From NCBI RefSeq assembly GCF_000230835.1, contig NZ_CM001240.1:4103779-4167778 (forward strand): 64,000 bases of DNA. Direction: 5' to 3'. Positions 51,512 to 60,687 of this stretch are shown one piece after another (position 1 is the first letter of the stretch; the number at the start of each line of letters is the position of its first letter). The notes under the pieces were generated by a model, which was not told the DNA's origin, ran no database searches, and saw only the letters and a list, made by a program, of their open reading frames with translations. Origin of the DNA: Clostridium sp. DL-VIII. Its GTDB lineage: Bacteria; Bacillota; Clostridia; Clostridiales; Clostridiaceae. A program made the translations under genes and the position numbers.

Positions 51512-52147
51512 TTAAATCCACTTTCTATTTTGTACTGATTTTCCATGTCCAAAATGAATACATCTATTTCCTAAATCGCTAATTTTTCTAGCACTAAGTT
51601 CAAGCTGCATTTTATCTTCATAAAGCAAGGATATTGTTGGTTTTAACATATTCATTAACGAATCTCCAACAATCAAATCTCTTTGCTCAACATCAATACC
51701 TATTGAACCTTTAGTATGTCCTGGAAGCCCAATTATCTTCCCTTCAATCCCAAAGCATTCTAATGAATCTCCATCTTTTAAAAATATAGTAGGCTTAAAT
51801 TTTTCTACAGAATTACTTTTAATTGTTTTTTGAGAGAAATAACACAATATTTTCCCAATTGCCCCTCTTCCATACATAGGTTGCAATGTGTTATCATCAA
51901 TTAGATCTTCGTCTCCAATTCCAATAGCAATTGGAACATTTAGTCGTTTAGACAAAACTGCTGTGTTTTGAATGTGATCAATATGTCCATGCGTCAGTAT
52001 AATACATTCAACATGGCTGTCTTTGCAAACATCATAGATTTTTTCTGCATATCCTGCTAATCCAGTATCAACAAGAACTGCATGAGCTTTTTCTTTAATC
52101 AAAAAGGCATTTACATTTCCACATGGAATTCTAATAATATCACTCAT
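51512..52147 (-). CDS. MBL-fold metallo-hydrolase
   Basis: 211 aa. His53, His55, Asp57 and His58 of LTHGHIDHIQN, HTKGSIGI (third site), DSLMN and HFGHG complete the binuclear zinc site. Glyoxalase-II-like size; probably hydrolyses a thioester, phosphodiester or lactone, specificity unknown. AAAGGGATTATATGTAG before ATG; P module upstream at 52190. Confidence 0.88.
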   Translation of the reverse strand: MSDIIRIPCGNVNAFLIKEKAHAVLVDTGLAGYAEKIYDVCKDSHVECIILTHGHIDHIQNTAVLSKRLNVPIAIGIGDEDLIDDNTLQPMYGRGAIGKILCYFSQKTIKSNSVEKFKPTIFLKDGDSLECFGIEGKIIGLPGHTKGSIGIDVEQRDLIVGDSLMNMLKPTISLLYEDKMQLELSARKISDLGNRCIHFGHGKSVQNRKWI

Positions 52148-52189
52148 ATCTACATATAATCCCTTTCTAAATTACTATTTATCTTATAG

Positions 52190-52250
52190 TAAATTATAAC
52201 ATATTTGTAAATAACATATTATTTAATTCATAGTTAAAAATCATATTTCA
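52190..52250 (-). promoter_or_regulatory. element A, P module
   Basis: Minus strand TTTACAAATATGTTATAATT, the extended -10 TATGT-TATAAT. Promoter of the MBL gene. Confidence 0.7.
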
Positions 52251-52268
52251 TTATGAATTCAATCAATT

Positions 52269-52479
52269 CACTTTTTAAAAAATCCAAAGGCAATAAATAT
52301 GAGTATTAATATAATAATCGGTACAAATAAAAGTACACCCATACGCCTACACTTTTTACTGCCAAAATTAATAGTGCTTCCTAAGCCCTGCCTCTTGTCA
52401 ATATGTTCAGACGAATTATTTGGGGATTATAGTAGAAAACACCCAATTTCCAATGTTTAGAATTATCATCTCTATTCAT
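52269..52479 (-). pseudogene. DUF5808 membrane protein relic
   Basis: Minus strand MNRDDNSKHWKLGVFYYNPQ, then a frameshift to KRQGLGSTINFGSKK and a terminal membrane helix VLLFVPIIILILIFIAFGFF. This is the DUF5808 motif (WKLG-x-FYYN, G-x-TINFG) with internal deletions. Confidence 0.65.
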
Positions 52480-52610
52480 TAAAAATAGGCCTCCATTACA
52501 TCTGTAAATATTAATACGCAATAATTTACTATTAGAAATCGATTATAGTATATATCTTTTTTATTTTGTTAATTTGTATAAATATGTTCATGATGTTCTA
52601 TTATTCAGAC

Positions 52611-52738
52611 TGGGCATCAATCTCATAATCATACCAATTGTCTCCCACTCCTAATAATAAAATTGAATTTAAATCATTCATCTCCAAACCAAAAACCTCT
52701 GATGTCCCTTGACTATTTTCATACACAGAACCGAGTAG
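52611..52738 (-). pseudogene. C-terminal fragment of an unknown gene at a P module
   Basis: Minus strand SVYENSQGTSEVFGLEMNDL, then LLLGVGDNWYDYEIDAQSE and stop. It starts abruptly at a P module fragment (ATATCACATTATTCAATTTT, 52747 onward), as if recombination at the element removed the 5' part. May be an immunity-type (SMI1-like) protein; low certainty. Confidence 0.45.
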
Positions 52739-52851
52739 TAATATATATCACATTATTCAATTTTTAAAGAACATGTATATAACAAAGCAAGAAAACTTTC
52801 TAACCAATTTTCTAATTTTAGCTTATCTACTATGATTTTTGTATCTTCTTC

Positions 52852-52905
52852 TAAAGAGTAACGCTCATATGCTCTTTTGATGTGTTGCTCTTTATTATAT
52901 TTTAC
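52852..52905 (-). repeat. element B hairpin
   Basis: CTAAAGAGTAACGCTCATAT ... GATGTGTTGCTCTTTATT; the paired change AC to GC keeps only part of the stem. Terminator for the methyltransferase at 52963. Confidence 0.7.
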
Positions 52906-52962
52906 ATAAGCCTTAGACTAATATTTTATAACAAAAAATAATAGCACTCTCTAATCCTGCAC

Positions 52963-53640
52963 CTACCATATGAATGGAATTAAATGATATGATACCTTTT
53001 CACAATATTTATCATATCCAGATAAATTCTTAAATAAAAATTTTTCTTCATCAAGAAGCCTGGCCACAATAGTAAAAGTTAAAGCTGCTACAATAAGTAA
53101 CGCCCAATATGATCCTAATGCAACTGCTGAAAATACCAGCATTAGTATTGCTCCAAAGTACATAGGATGACGGACTATTGAATACATTCCAGTTGATATT
53201 ACTTTCTGGTCTTTATCAACTTCAATTATAGCTGAAGTATAACTGTTTTCTTTGAATACAAGAAATACTATGAAAAAACCTAACATAACAAAAATATTTG
53301 CTAATAAGCTAATATATAAAGAAATATTTGACCAATGAAAATGGTAATCAAGCCCTGCAATAATATATATAAGGCAGAAAAACACACTTGCCATTAATTG
53401 TATAGTTTTTTGACTCTTTTCCTTTTCAGCGCTTGAACCTGCAGTAAGCCGCCGTTTCAAAAGTTCTTGATCGTTCTTTAATAAATATATAGTAATCAAT
53501 ATTGTTGAAAGAGAAAAAGTAAGCAAATAAATCCATGCCTGAAAATAATTAATTGTCCATGCAGGTAAAAAAATCAATATCCCCATAATAACTATAAGCA
53601 TTATAAATCCAGATATAGTTTTTCCAATTATATTATCCAT
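52963..53640 (-). CDS. isoprenylcysteine carboxyl methyltransferase-like membrane protein
   Basis: 225 aa from ATG 53640 (GGGGTGATTAC upstream; the frame to 53712 lacks a site). Five hydrophobic helices and the ICMT/PEMT signature STGMYSIVRHPMYFGAILM plus RLLDEEKFLFKNLSGYDKYC near the C-terminus, which bind SAM and the methyl acceptor. A membrane-embedded methyltransferase of unknown acceptor. Confidence 0.83.
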   Translation of the reverse strand: MDNIIGKTISGFIMLIVIMGILIFLPAWTINYFQAWIYLLTFSLSTILITIYLLKNDQELLKRRLTAGSSAEKEKSQKTIQLMASVFFCLIYIIAGLDYHFHWSNISLYISLLANIFVMLGFFIVFLVFKENSYTSAIIEVDKDQKVISTGMYSIVRHPMYFGAILMLVFSAVALGSYWALLIVAALTFTIVARLLDEEKFLFKNLSGYDKYCEKVSYHLIPFIW

Positions 53641-53792
53641 GTAATCACCCCAATTATCAGCTTTATTTATAATATGTCCCATTGATAATGAGAAAATGTG
53701 TAGAATCGTCAATAGAATTTGAATATTTATTTTTTAAGTTCACATAATAACAATATGTTTAGATAAATTGAATTTTAAAGGTGGTTAATTTG

Positions 53793-54113
53793 ATGAAAAG
53801 GTTCATTACTATATTTTCTATTTCTTTATTTCTATCAATTAGCTTGAATACAATATCTGTTTTTGCCCAACAAGCTAAAACATTAACTCAAGGTATTTAC
53901 AATGTGAGGGATTCTAACTTATTAGTAGGTAGTCCTATTACTGCACGAATGACTTCTTCTAATGATAAGGCCATTATTATAGTTATTGGTCCTGACCAAA
54001 ATATACATGCTTTAGAACGATTGGGTCCTGGTATTCCTCAAGAAATTTTGCCTCCACTTGACTATGATCAATCAATTATAATTTATACTAATGGCAGCGT
54101 AGTGTTGTCATAA
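53793..54113 (+). CDS. small secreted protein, paralogue 4
   Basis: 106 aa from ATG 53793 (AAAGGTGG upstream). Signal peptide ending VFA, then LTQGIYNVRDSNLLVGSPIT, NDKAIIIVIGPDQNIHALER, PPLDYDQSIIIYTNGSVVLS. Nearly a copy of paralogue 2, with conserved promoter-proximal DNA (AAGTTCACATAATAACAATA). Plus strand between minus-strand units. Function unknown. Confidence 0.8.
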   Translation: MKRFITIFSISLFLSISLNTISVFAQQAKTLTQGIYNVRDSNLLVGSPITARMTSSNDKAIIIVIGPDQNIHALERLGPGIPQEILPPLDYDQSIIIYTNGSVVLS

Positions 54114-54137
54114 AAGCCACTTCAAAGGTGTCTTTTT
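54113..54137 (+). terminator. terminator of secreted paralogue 4
   Basis: AAAAGCCACTT...AAGGTGTCTTTTTT with a compensated mismatch. Confidence 0.8.
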
Positions 54138-54173
54138 TATTTAATTTACCACATCCTTTTTACATATTAAAAA

Positions 54174-54320
54174 CCAAAAAGCCGCAGCTTCAAGCTCTTG
54201 AATACTGCGGTTTTAAAACCATTACTTATTTATAAATTGATATTTATCTTCTTGTAAATTATAGTATATTTAATAAGAATCATATTATTTAATTTGTATA
54301 TTCACTTTATTCAACGAATT
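54174..54320 (-). repeat. element A pieces in unusual order
   Basis: A GC-richer T hairpin AAAAAGCCGCAGC / CTGCGGTTTT (54174-54215) lies next to a P-like block (54243-54320, TATTAAATATACTATAATTT on the minus strand). Reading the minus strand, P precedes T, the reverse of the normal order, and no gene lies between them: an empty cassette or a rearranged element. Confidence 0.55.
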
Positions 54321-54354
54321 ACTTAAAGTTTTCTATATACAATATTTATGAATA

Positions 54355-54711
54355 TTAATTTTTATGTTCAACATATTCAACTATAGTTCCATCTAAATGT
54401 TTTACAGTCATATTCATTCCTGTTGGAACCACTTTTAAATCTCTGATGATTGTAGCACCATTATTTAATAAGAAATCTTTAAATTCCATAATTGAATCTA
54501 CTAAAAACGTTGCTTTGGTATCCTTAAATGGCTTTAGCGCCTCATCAGATCCACTAATTATTAAAATATTTCCTACCTGAGCTAATTCTAAATTTACTTG
54601 AGGATAGTCAAACCTCAAATTACACTTTTCATTTAAGACTTCTTCATAAAATTTTATTGATTGATCTATGTCATGTACATAAAATCTGTTTAATATTTGT
54701 TTTACCTTCAT
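54355..54711 (-). CDS. VOC family protein
   Basis: 118 aa. VKQILNRFYVHDIDQSIKFY EE then a C-terminal NMTVKHLDGTIVEYVEHK. One VOC domain. GGAGGGATAACA before ATG. Ligand unknown. Confidence 0.84.
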   Translation of the reverse strand: MKVKQILNRFYVHDIDQSIKFYEEVLNEKCNLRFDYPQVNLELAQVGNILIISGSDEALKPFKDTKATFLVDSIMEFKDFLLNNGATIIRDLKVVPTGMNMTVKHLDGTIVEYVEHKN

Positions 54712-54926
54712 TGTTATCCCTCCAAGTATAATATAAATTATACATCTATTTACTCTTAAATATCAAATCCAAGTACAGATTCACAATCACTAAAAGTACA
54801 AAAATACCAACTGCAAAATTTTATTTGATTCCAAATTAACTTCGTCTTAACGTAAAAATTTGTAAAATTAATAATATTGGGTATTATGTTTTTATAAATC
54901 TTATATGAATTTTTAAACAGTATATA

Positions 54927-55895
54927 CTACCGAACTGCTACACCATTTCTAAATTCTCTTTTAGGAAAACTAGCACCAGCTATTTTATTCTCAGGTATTG
55001 CTTTTTCTATTCTTTGAATATCATTTTCACTTAAATTAACTTTTATAGATTTTAGTGAGTCTTGAAGTGTAGTTCTTCTTGAAGCACCAATTAATGTTAT
55101 AATATCATTGCCTTTAGATAAAAGCCAAGCAAGAGAAAGTTGTGGTATAGTGATATGTTTCTCATCCGCTATTTTGCGTAATTCTTCTACAAGTTCAAGA
55201 TTTTTGTCTATATTTTCTTCAAAGAATAAAGGAATGAAAGAATTATATGCATGTGGTTTGCTTTTTGACCATGTACCACTAAGTAATCCATGAGCAAGCC
55301 CACCAAATGCAACTACGCCAATACCAAGTTCTCTTGCGGTTGGTAGAATTTCCTTTTCGATACTCCTATTAAACAAGGAATATTCCGCCTCTAAAAAACT
55401 TATTGGATATACAGAATCAGCTTTTCTTATAGTATCTGCATCAACTTGCGTAAGCCCAATATTTTTCACATAACCAGCCTTAACCAGATCAGAAATAGCT
55501 CCAATTGTTTCCTCTATCGGAATTCCTAAGTCAATTCGTGCTGGTTGATAAAGATCAATATAATCTAAATTCAACCTTTTAAGAGTATAAGTAAGATAAT
55601 TTTTTATTGTTTGAGGCCTTACATCTAAACCATATATTGAACCATTAGGTGCACCTAGCATACCGAACTTTACTGATATAAAAGCTTTATCTCTCCTTTG
55701 ACCTTTAAGTGCTTCACCAATGACCATTTCACTCTTTCCATAACCGTAAAAATCTGCTGTATTCAAATGATTTATTCCAAAATCTAACGCTTCATGAATT
55801 GTTGCTATATTTTCAAACTTATTATCATCAATTATCATCCCTCCGCAGCCTAATCCAAGCTTATTTAATTCTAAATTATTATTTCTATATTTCAA
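54927..55895 (-). CDS. aldo/keto reductase
   Basis: 322 aa from a TTG start at 55895 supported by AGGAGGAATTAAA; an ATG frame to 55940 would run through it. LGLGCGGMIIDDNKFENIAT, catalytic Asp/Tyr in NTADFYGYGKSEMVIGEAL, Lys in FISVKFG, and a terminal ASRRTTLQDSLKSIKVNLSE. The His of LYQPARI is replaced (Gln-Pro instead of LLH), an unusual tetrad. Substrate unknown. Confidence 0.85.
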   Translation of the reverse strand: MKYRNNNLELNKLGLGCGGMIIDDNKFENIATIHEALDFGINHLNTADFYGYGKSEMVIGEALKGQRRDKAFISVKFGMLGAPNGSIYGLDVRPQTIKNYLTYTLKRLNLDYIDLYQPARIDLGIPIEETIGAISDLVKAGYVKNIGLTQVDADTIRKADSVYPISFLEAEYSLFNRSIEKEILPTARELGIGVVAFGGLAHGLLSGTWSKSKPHAYNSFIPLFFEENIDKNLELVEELRKIADEKHITIPQLSLAWLLSKGNDIITLIGASRRTTLQDSLKSIKVNLSENDIQRIEKAIPENKIAGASFPKREFRNGVAVR

Positions 55896-56028
55896 TTTAA
55901 TTCCTCCTGATCTATTTAACTCTATGGTAATTCTTATCATTCCCTAAATTTGGGGGTACTATCAAAAATCTTTTTTAAAGATCTCATAGTAATATGCATT
56001 TCTTCATCCGATAATTCTTCTTAGTTGA

Positions 56029-56474
56029 CTAGTTAACACTTTCTCCACACATAATTTTGTATAAAATAATTCTTTTAAAACGATTTGTCATTAGTGTAAT
56101 GAAGCTTTCGCCATGTGACATCTTATGTAATAATGTGACTCCATAACTCTTTATAACTGGAACTCCCCTAGAGCTTTCTAAATCGAGCTTTTCTATTTCT
56201 GTAGCTACATTATAAGAACTTTCTGCCCTTAGAAAGAAACCATCACGAGGCCTCTGCACACCTTTAGCTAAAGTAATACATTAATATTATCATTTGTCAA
56301 TTTTCCAAATTTCTCTTCTAAAGCTGATATATCAATTTGTTCCATCAAGCAAACTCCTGCTAACCCCTCATCTTTCAAATTCGTACTTTTTACGAAAAGA
56401 TATTTCTCTTGAAATAAAATATATGCTATAACAGTTAGAACAGCTATTATGCTTGCTATAATTAAATTAAACAT
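56029..56474 (-). pseudogene. frameshifted hypothetical membrane-anchored gene
   Basis: MFNLIIASIIAVLTVIAYIL is an N-terminal membrane anchor; the frame runs through ISALEEKFGKLTNDNINV and then a shift near 56275 continues ITLAKGVQRPRDGFFLRAES, ending RIILYKIMCGESVN. One base change would join both frames to ~145 residues. No family recognised. Confidence 0.5.
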
Positions 56475-56646
56475 TTGACTTATTAAATAAACATATTTAC
56501 CAATTTTCTAAAACTTTAAATTCATATATCGACTAAAAATTATAAGTATTTTCGAAGTCAAAATATTTATAATTTTGGTAAGTTACCACATAATCCCAGT
56601 CTTAAAGTTGGATGTCTATATAATTTATAAACACTAATATTTCTAT

Positions 56647-57453
56647 TTATATCTCTTTTCTGAATTGCCTTATAAAATAGAAAATCATCATTGCACCTAA
56701 AATACATCCAAGTACACCTTCTCCATTTATTTTTATTACATCTCCATTTATCAATCCAGATGTGTTTGTATAAATATCACCAAGCATCAAAGGGTTAACC
56801 ACATTCCACACCGAGTGCAGAAATAGAACTGGTAATAAACTTCTTGAAGAATAGTAACAATAAGATGCAGGAAAACTATATGTAAAGGCAGCAAATGCTT
56901 GGATAACACATAAGAATAATGGATTACCTATTCCAGTTGCTTTTGCCAAAAGAAAAACAGCAGGAATGTGATACAATCCCCATACTACACCTACAATTAC
57001 AGTTGCTTTCGTTTTACCATACTCTTTTGTTAATCTCGGAAGTAGATATCCCCTCCATCCATATTCTTCTCCCAAAGCTAAGAATAAACCGACAACTACA
57101 GACACTATTAGAATTATAATACTTTTGAATGTGAATTCCTTGTTTATACTGATATTTCCACCACCAGTAAGTTGAGCTATAAATGAGCAAATACCTATAA
57201 AAACAATTGGGTAGAAAATTCCAAACAATACTGATTTTAAAGTTGTGTCTTTAAATAAATTTGATTGATGATCATTTGTAATCTTATTAAAGATAATAGC
57301 TAATATCGCAGGAATGAACATGATTAAAGCAAAATCATTTTTACCTATATTAGGATTAATAAACAACATAATTGTAATAATCCATGTAATTAAAAGAACA
57401 GTAATAATATATACTTTTTCAGGATTTTTTCTTATAAAATTCTTAACAGTCAT
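56647..57453 (-). CDS. CPBP intramembrane metalloprotease
   Basis: 268 aa, about eight membrane helices. Motif 1 EEYGWRGYLLPRLTKEYGKT and motif 2 GVVWGLYHIPAVFLL carry the Glu/His metal ligands of the Abi/CAAX protease family. In other Firmicutes such proteins give immunity to bacteriocins or process signals; the role here is unknown. Confidence 0.88.
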   Translation of the reverse strand: MTVKNFIRKNPEKVYIITVLLITWIITIMLFINPNIGKNDFALIMFIPAILAIIFNKITNDHQSNLFKDTTLKSVLFGIFYPIVFIGICSFIAQLTGGGNISINKEFTFKSIIILIVSVVVGLFLALGEEYGWRGYLLPRLTKEYGKTKATVIVGVVWGLYHIPAVFLLAKATGIGNPLFLCVIQAFAAFTYSFPASYCYYSSRSLLPVLFLHSVWNVVNPLMLGDIYTNTSGLINGDVIKINGEGVLGCILGAMMIFYFIRQFRKEI

Positions 57454-57658
57454 AGTTAACTCTTTTCTACAAAGGATAATCTTAATATTATTGCTATCAA
57501 GTTACCGATAATTAAAACAAATTTTCTATATTATTTTTACATTTTGCTTTTAAATTCAAAATATAAAATATTATATAAACAATAACCCTGTATCATAAGT
57601 TACTATTAAATTCTAAAAATAAGAATAAAATTATGATTACTGGTAGTATTTATTAAAC

Positions 57659-57705
57659 AAAAAATATCACAAATTCATTATTAATAATAAATTTGCGATC
57701 TTTGG
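57659..57705 (-). repeat. element A, remnant T module
   Basis: AAAAATATCACAAATTCATT / AATAAATTTGCGATCTTT, diverged. Lies after the gene at 57734. Confidence 0.5.
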
Positions 57706-57733
57706 ATCTGTAGTTTATTTAATTTAACAACTA

Positions 57734-58894
57734 TTATCTTTTCAGCTGTTCAGCAAACGTCTTTCCTACTGGATCAGCGTCATCTAAGGATTCAGGATCT
57801 CCTGCAATCAGTCCTGCCTTCTCATGCCAGAACTCGCTAAACATTATATATAGTGATTTAAGCCTATCTATATCGCCACCTTCTGCTAATGTTTTTGCAA
57901 GGAAATCAATAGCGAAATACATGGTCTTACTTTCATAATATAGATGCGGATGCGGACCTGGGGCATCTATTACCCATATAATTAAGTTTCCTACCTTTTG
58001 CAGACCATAATGAGGAGTTATACCAAGTTTCTTACAAAATGGTATAAGCTGATCATTAAAGTCTATCTTTGAGCGGCAATTTATAATAACTAAGTATTTA
58101 GAAAGGCTATTTTTAGATAAAACATGAGCAAAATCCACACGCCCTGCATCTCCATATTGCTTTTCATAGACAAGATCAATACCAGTACATTCTTTAAAAT
58201 TAGCAAGTGCACTTGGAAGAAAACGCGTAAGATCAAGTTGTGGATTCGATGCTATTGCAACGCTGCCAGCGATTTTTTCAGCAGTGAATAAACCCGATGT
58301 TCCTCCTGAAGAAACTGAATAAAAAATGATATGCTCATTAGGGATACCTAAATGCCTTGCCACTCTCATAACAAGTTCTGCCGTCGCGTCTCGATAATCT
58401 CGTTCATGTGTGCCATAGAACCAACCGACAGCGATATCTGACTCAAAATACATCGGATCTTCAATACTTAGCAAATGTCCTTTCAGAAATGTAAACCATG
58501 ACCACTTATGGAATCGAGGGAGCGGTCCATTAGCAATTGTATTGTCATCTCGCATGGTATCGAGCACAACGTAGAGATAGTCGTATTTGCTTGCATGGTA
58601 AAAGCACTCAAAATGTGCACCGTCAACCTTAGTGTTAAACCTACCTTCCGGCACTCTGTCAAATCGTTCAGCATCGATATGCACACTTCTCACTGCAATG
58701 GTTGAGGCATCAGCAGACCGATATTGCTCAAATCTACGTGCCTCAAGCATTTCGGCAAGGTTTCCCTCATTGCCTTCGCTATCATACTCACAGATTATAT
58801 CTTCAAGAAATTCAATTGTTGGGAGATCATTATTATCATCCAATTTTTTTTGAGATTTAGTAAAGTACATTTCATTTTCATTCTCTTTTTTCAT
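57734..58894 (-). CDS. serine-hydrolase-like (alpha/beta fold) protein, GC-rich
   Basis: 386 aa from ATG 58894 (AAAGGATTGGTTGTT upstream). Central motif FYSVSSGGTSGLFTAEKIAG looks like a nucleophile elbow (S-S-G-G), followed by ASNPQLDLTRF; late His in APGPHPHLYYES could complete the triad. The N-terminal ~90 residues are polar. Base composition is visibly GC-richer, with different codon use from its neighbours, so it was probably acquired from another lineage. Family not firmly recognised. Confidence 0.6.
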   Translation of the reverse strand: MKKENENEMYFTKSQKKLDDNNDLPTIEFLEDIICEYDSEGNEGNLAEMLEARRFEQYRSADASTIAVRSVHIDAERFDRVPEGRFNTKVDGAHFECFYHASKYDYLYVVLDTMRDDNTIANGPLPRFHKWSWFTFLKGHLLSIEDPMYFESDIAVGWFYGTHERDYRDATAELVMRVARHLGIPNEHIIFYSVSSGGTSGLFTAEKIAGSVAIASNPQLDLTRFLPSALANFKECTGIDLVYEKQYGDAGRVDFAHVLSKNSLSKYLVIINCRSKIDFNDQLIPFCKKLGITPHYGLQKVGNLIIWVIDAPGPHPHLYYESKTMYFAIDFLAKTLAEGGDIDRLKSLYIMFSEFWHEKAGLIAGDPESLDDADPVGKTFAEQLKR

Positions 58895-59060
58895 AACAAC
58901 CAATCCTTTATTTTTCCACTTTTAATTTCAGACATATTATATCAGAACGCCTGTTCGGGCGCAATGGTTTTATTGCAAAACAAACACCGCAAGTTCACTT
59001 TGCATTCACCTCGTCTTCTACAATAAACTATGAAGTGCACTTCAAGTCAACGATAAAATT

Positions 59061-59996
59061 TCAAATACCAACCCCATTATTTATAGCAGTAATTTTTAAT
59101 TCAGAGTTACTACCATCAAACATCACATCATTAATCCAAATATTACCTTCAGCAAACATTATTCCTTTATAATTCACAAATAGATACTTGGTAGGTGCCT
59201 TACTAATTACTTGTTTATAATCTGCATTAAAAATTTGGTCATAATTTTCAATTAGTTCATCTTTATTTTGAATTTTGATAACTTGGCCATTTACTTTTAC
59301 ATTGATTGGATATGCTATTTCTTCAGCCAACTTTTCCTTATCATCGTTTACTATATAACTTTGAATTTCACTAATGAAAGTTTCTACATCTTGGTCACTT
59401 TTGTTATAAACAGCTATAGCATATCTTTTTCCATATTCGGCTCCAGGAAGAATATCTTCAAGTGATAATGCAAATGGATAACTTGTTTTATTATCTGCAC
59501 TTATCCATGTTCCCTCGATTTTGTCAACTGTACTCATCGTTCCTTGAAATATACCTGTATTTTTTCCTGTTTCATCATATTCATTTAATATAATATTTTT
59601 ATCTCCTGCTTTTCCTTTTAATTTCATTTCATCACTATGTTTCTCATAATAATATGTCCCAACCATATCTTTTTCCAATGGATAAAGACTCATTCTAATT
59701 GGAATATTACCATTTATTGTGCCCTTATAATCATAATATCCTTTTTCAAACTGACTCTTCGTAGTATCTATGCTTTCAAGTAGCTTAGAATTTTCATTAT
59801 TATTTATATCATTAATTTCGGTGGATGTATCTTCTGACTGTGACTCCTTATCACTACTTAATGAGGTATTTTCACTAGTGGTATCATTAACATTTGATTT
59901 GCCTCCATTGTTAGAACCCTTCTCTGCTGCACTTGAACAACCGACTAATATTATAGCTACTGTAATTGTAATGATAATTTCTATTATTTTTTTCAC
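59061..59996 (-). CDS. lipoprotein, unknown family
   Basis: 311 aa from a GTG start with TGGAGGAATTAAAA just before. Lipoprotein signal peptide with lipobox LVGC near residue 19, then a Ser/Asn/Glu-rich linker to about residue 75, then a beta-rich domain (YYDYKGTINGNIPIRMSLYP) and a C-terminal ~100-residue domain (AVYNKSDQDVETFISEIQSY). Exported, membrane-anchored. Function unknown. Confidence 0.75.
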   Translation of the reverse strand: MKKIIEIIITITVAIILVGCSSAAEKGSNNGGKSNVNDTTSENTSLSSDKESQSEDTSTEINDINNNENSKLLESIDTTKSQFEKGYYDYKGTINGNIPIRMSLYPLEKDMVGTYYYEKHSDEMKLKGKAGDKNIILNEYDETGKNTGIFQGTMSTVDKIEGTWISADNKTSYPFALSLEDILPGAEYGKRYAIAVYNKSDQDVETFISEIQSYIVNDDKEKLAEEIAYPINVKVNGQVIKIQNKDELIENYDQIFNADYKQVISKAPTKYLFVNYKGIMFAEGNIWINDVMFDGSNSELKITAINNGVGI

Positions 59997-60037
59997 TTTT
60001 AATTCCTCCACATATATTTTAAACAGTGTTATATAAT

Positions 60038-60628
60038 TTATTTATGTTCCTGCCACTTGCATTCTGTAATATGCATATTGGTGAAAGTTGCTTTGAAAGA
60101 GGATTCTTCAGGACTACAGGCATAAATTCCAAAAGTAATTTCTTTTGCACCTTTACATAAATGGCATATTCTCATTTGTTTGAAATCAACACCATCTATG
60201 CTACACTCAATGCAGTAATCACTTCCTCTTCGGTTAAGTCTGTACCACATTTCCTTAATCGATGCAGAAATATCTGTTGTTGCCCAATCTGAATATCCTT
60301 GATTTGTTACAACACTTCCTAGTCGTTGATATTCCTCATTTTCATATTCTATTGAAGCCTTCAGCCAATTTTCGCTATCTAAATATATGACTACTCCACA
60401 TTGGTCAAAACGATGCTTACTATTAAACGCCGTCTTTACAACAAATGAAAAAAACTGTTCATCTGTCTTTGCCTGTAATACTGGTGCACTATCATTTCGA
60501 AATTCATAATAAGTACGTTGCCACAGATCAGTTCTGGCTTCGGTAATTATTTCTACTTTTTCATTATCAATGCAGATATTATTTGGTTTTCTAATCCAAA
60601 ATAGATCTTCTTTCAAAAAATCTTTCAT
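60038..60628 (-). CDS. DUF1349 family protein
   Basis: 196 aa from ATG 60628 (TGGAGGAGTTTGTT upstream). Concanavalin-like beta-sandwich: DLWQRTYYEFRNDSAPVLQA, QCGVVIYLDSENWLKASIEY, and SSFKATFTNMHITECKW at the end. Cytosolic. Possibly binds carbohydrate; unproven. Confidence 0.85.
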   Translation of the reverse strand: MKDFLKEDLFWIRKPNNICIDNEKVEIITEARTDLWQRTYYEFRNDSAPVLQAKTDEQFFSFVVKTAFNSKHRFDQCGVVIYLDSENWLKASIEYENEEYQRLGSVVTNQGYSDWATTDISASIKEMWYRLNRRGSDYCIECSIDGVDFKQMRICHLCKGAKEITFGIYACSPEESSFKATFTNMHITECKWQEHK

Positions 60629-60687
60629 AACAAACTCCTCCATAAATTATAACTTCTAATCAAACCTTGAATTGAAATTTGTGATTC

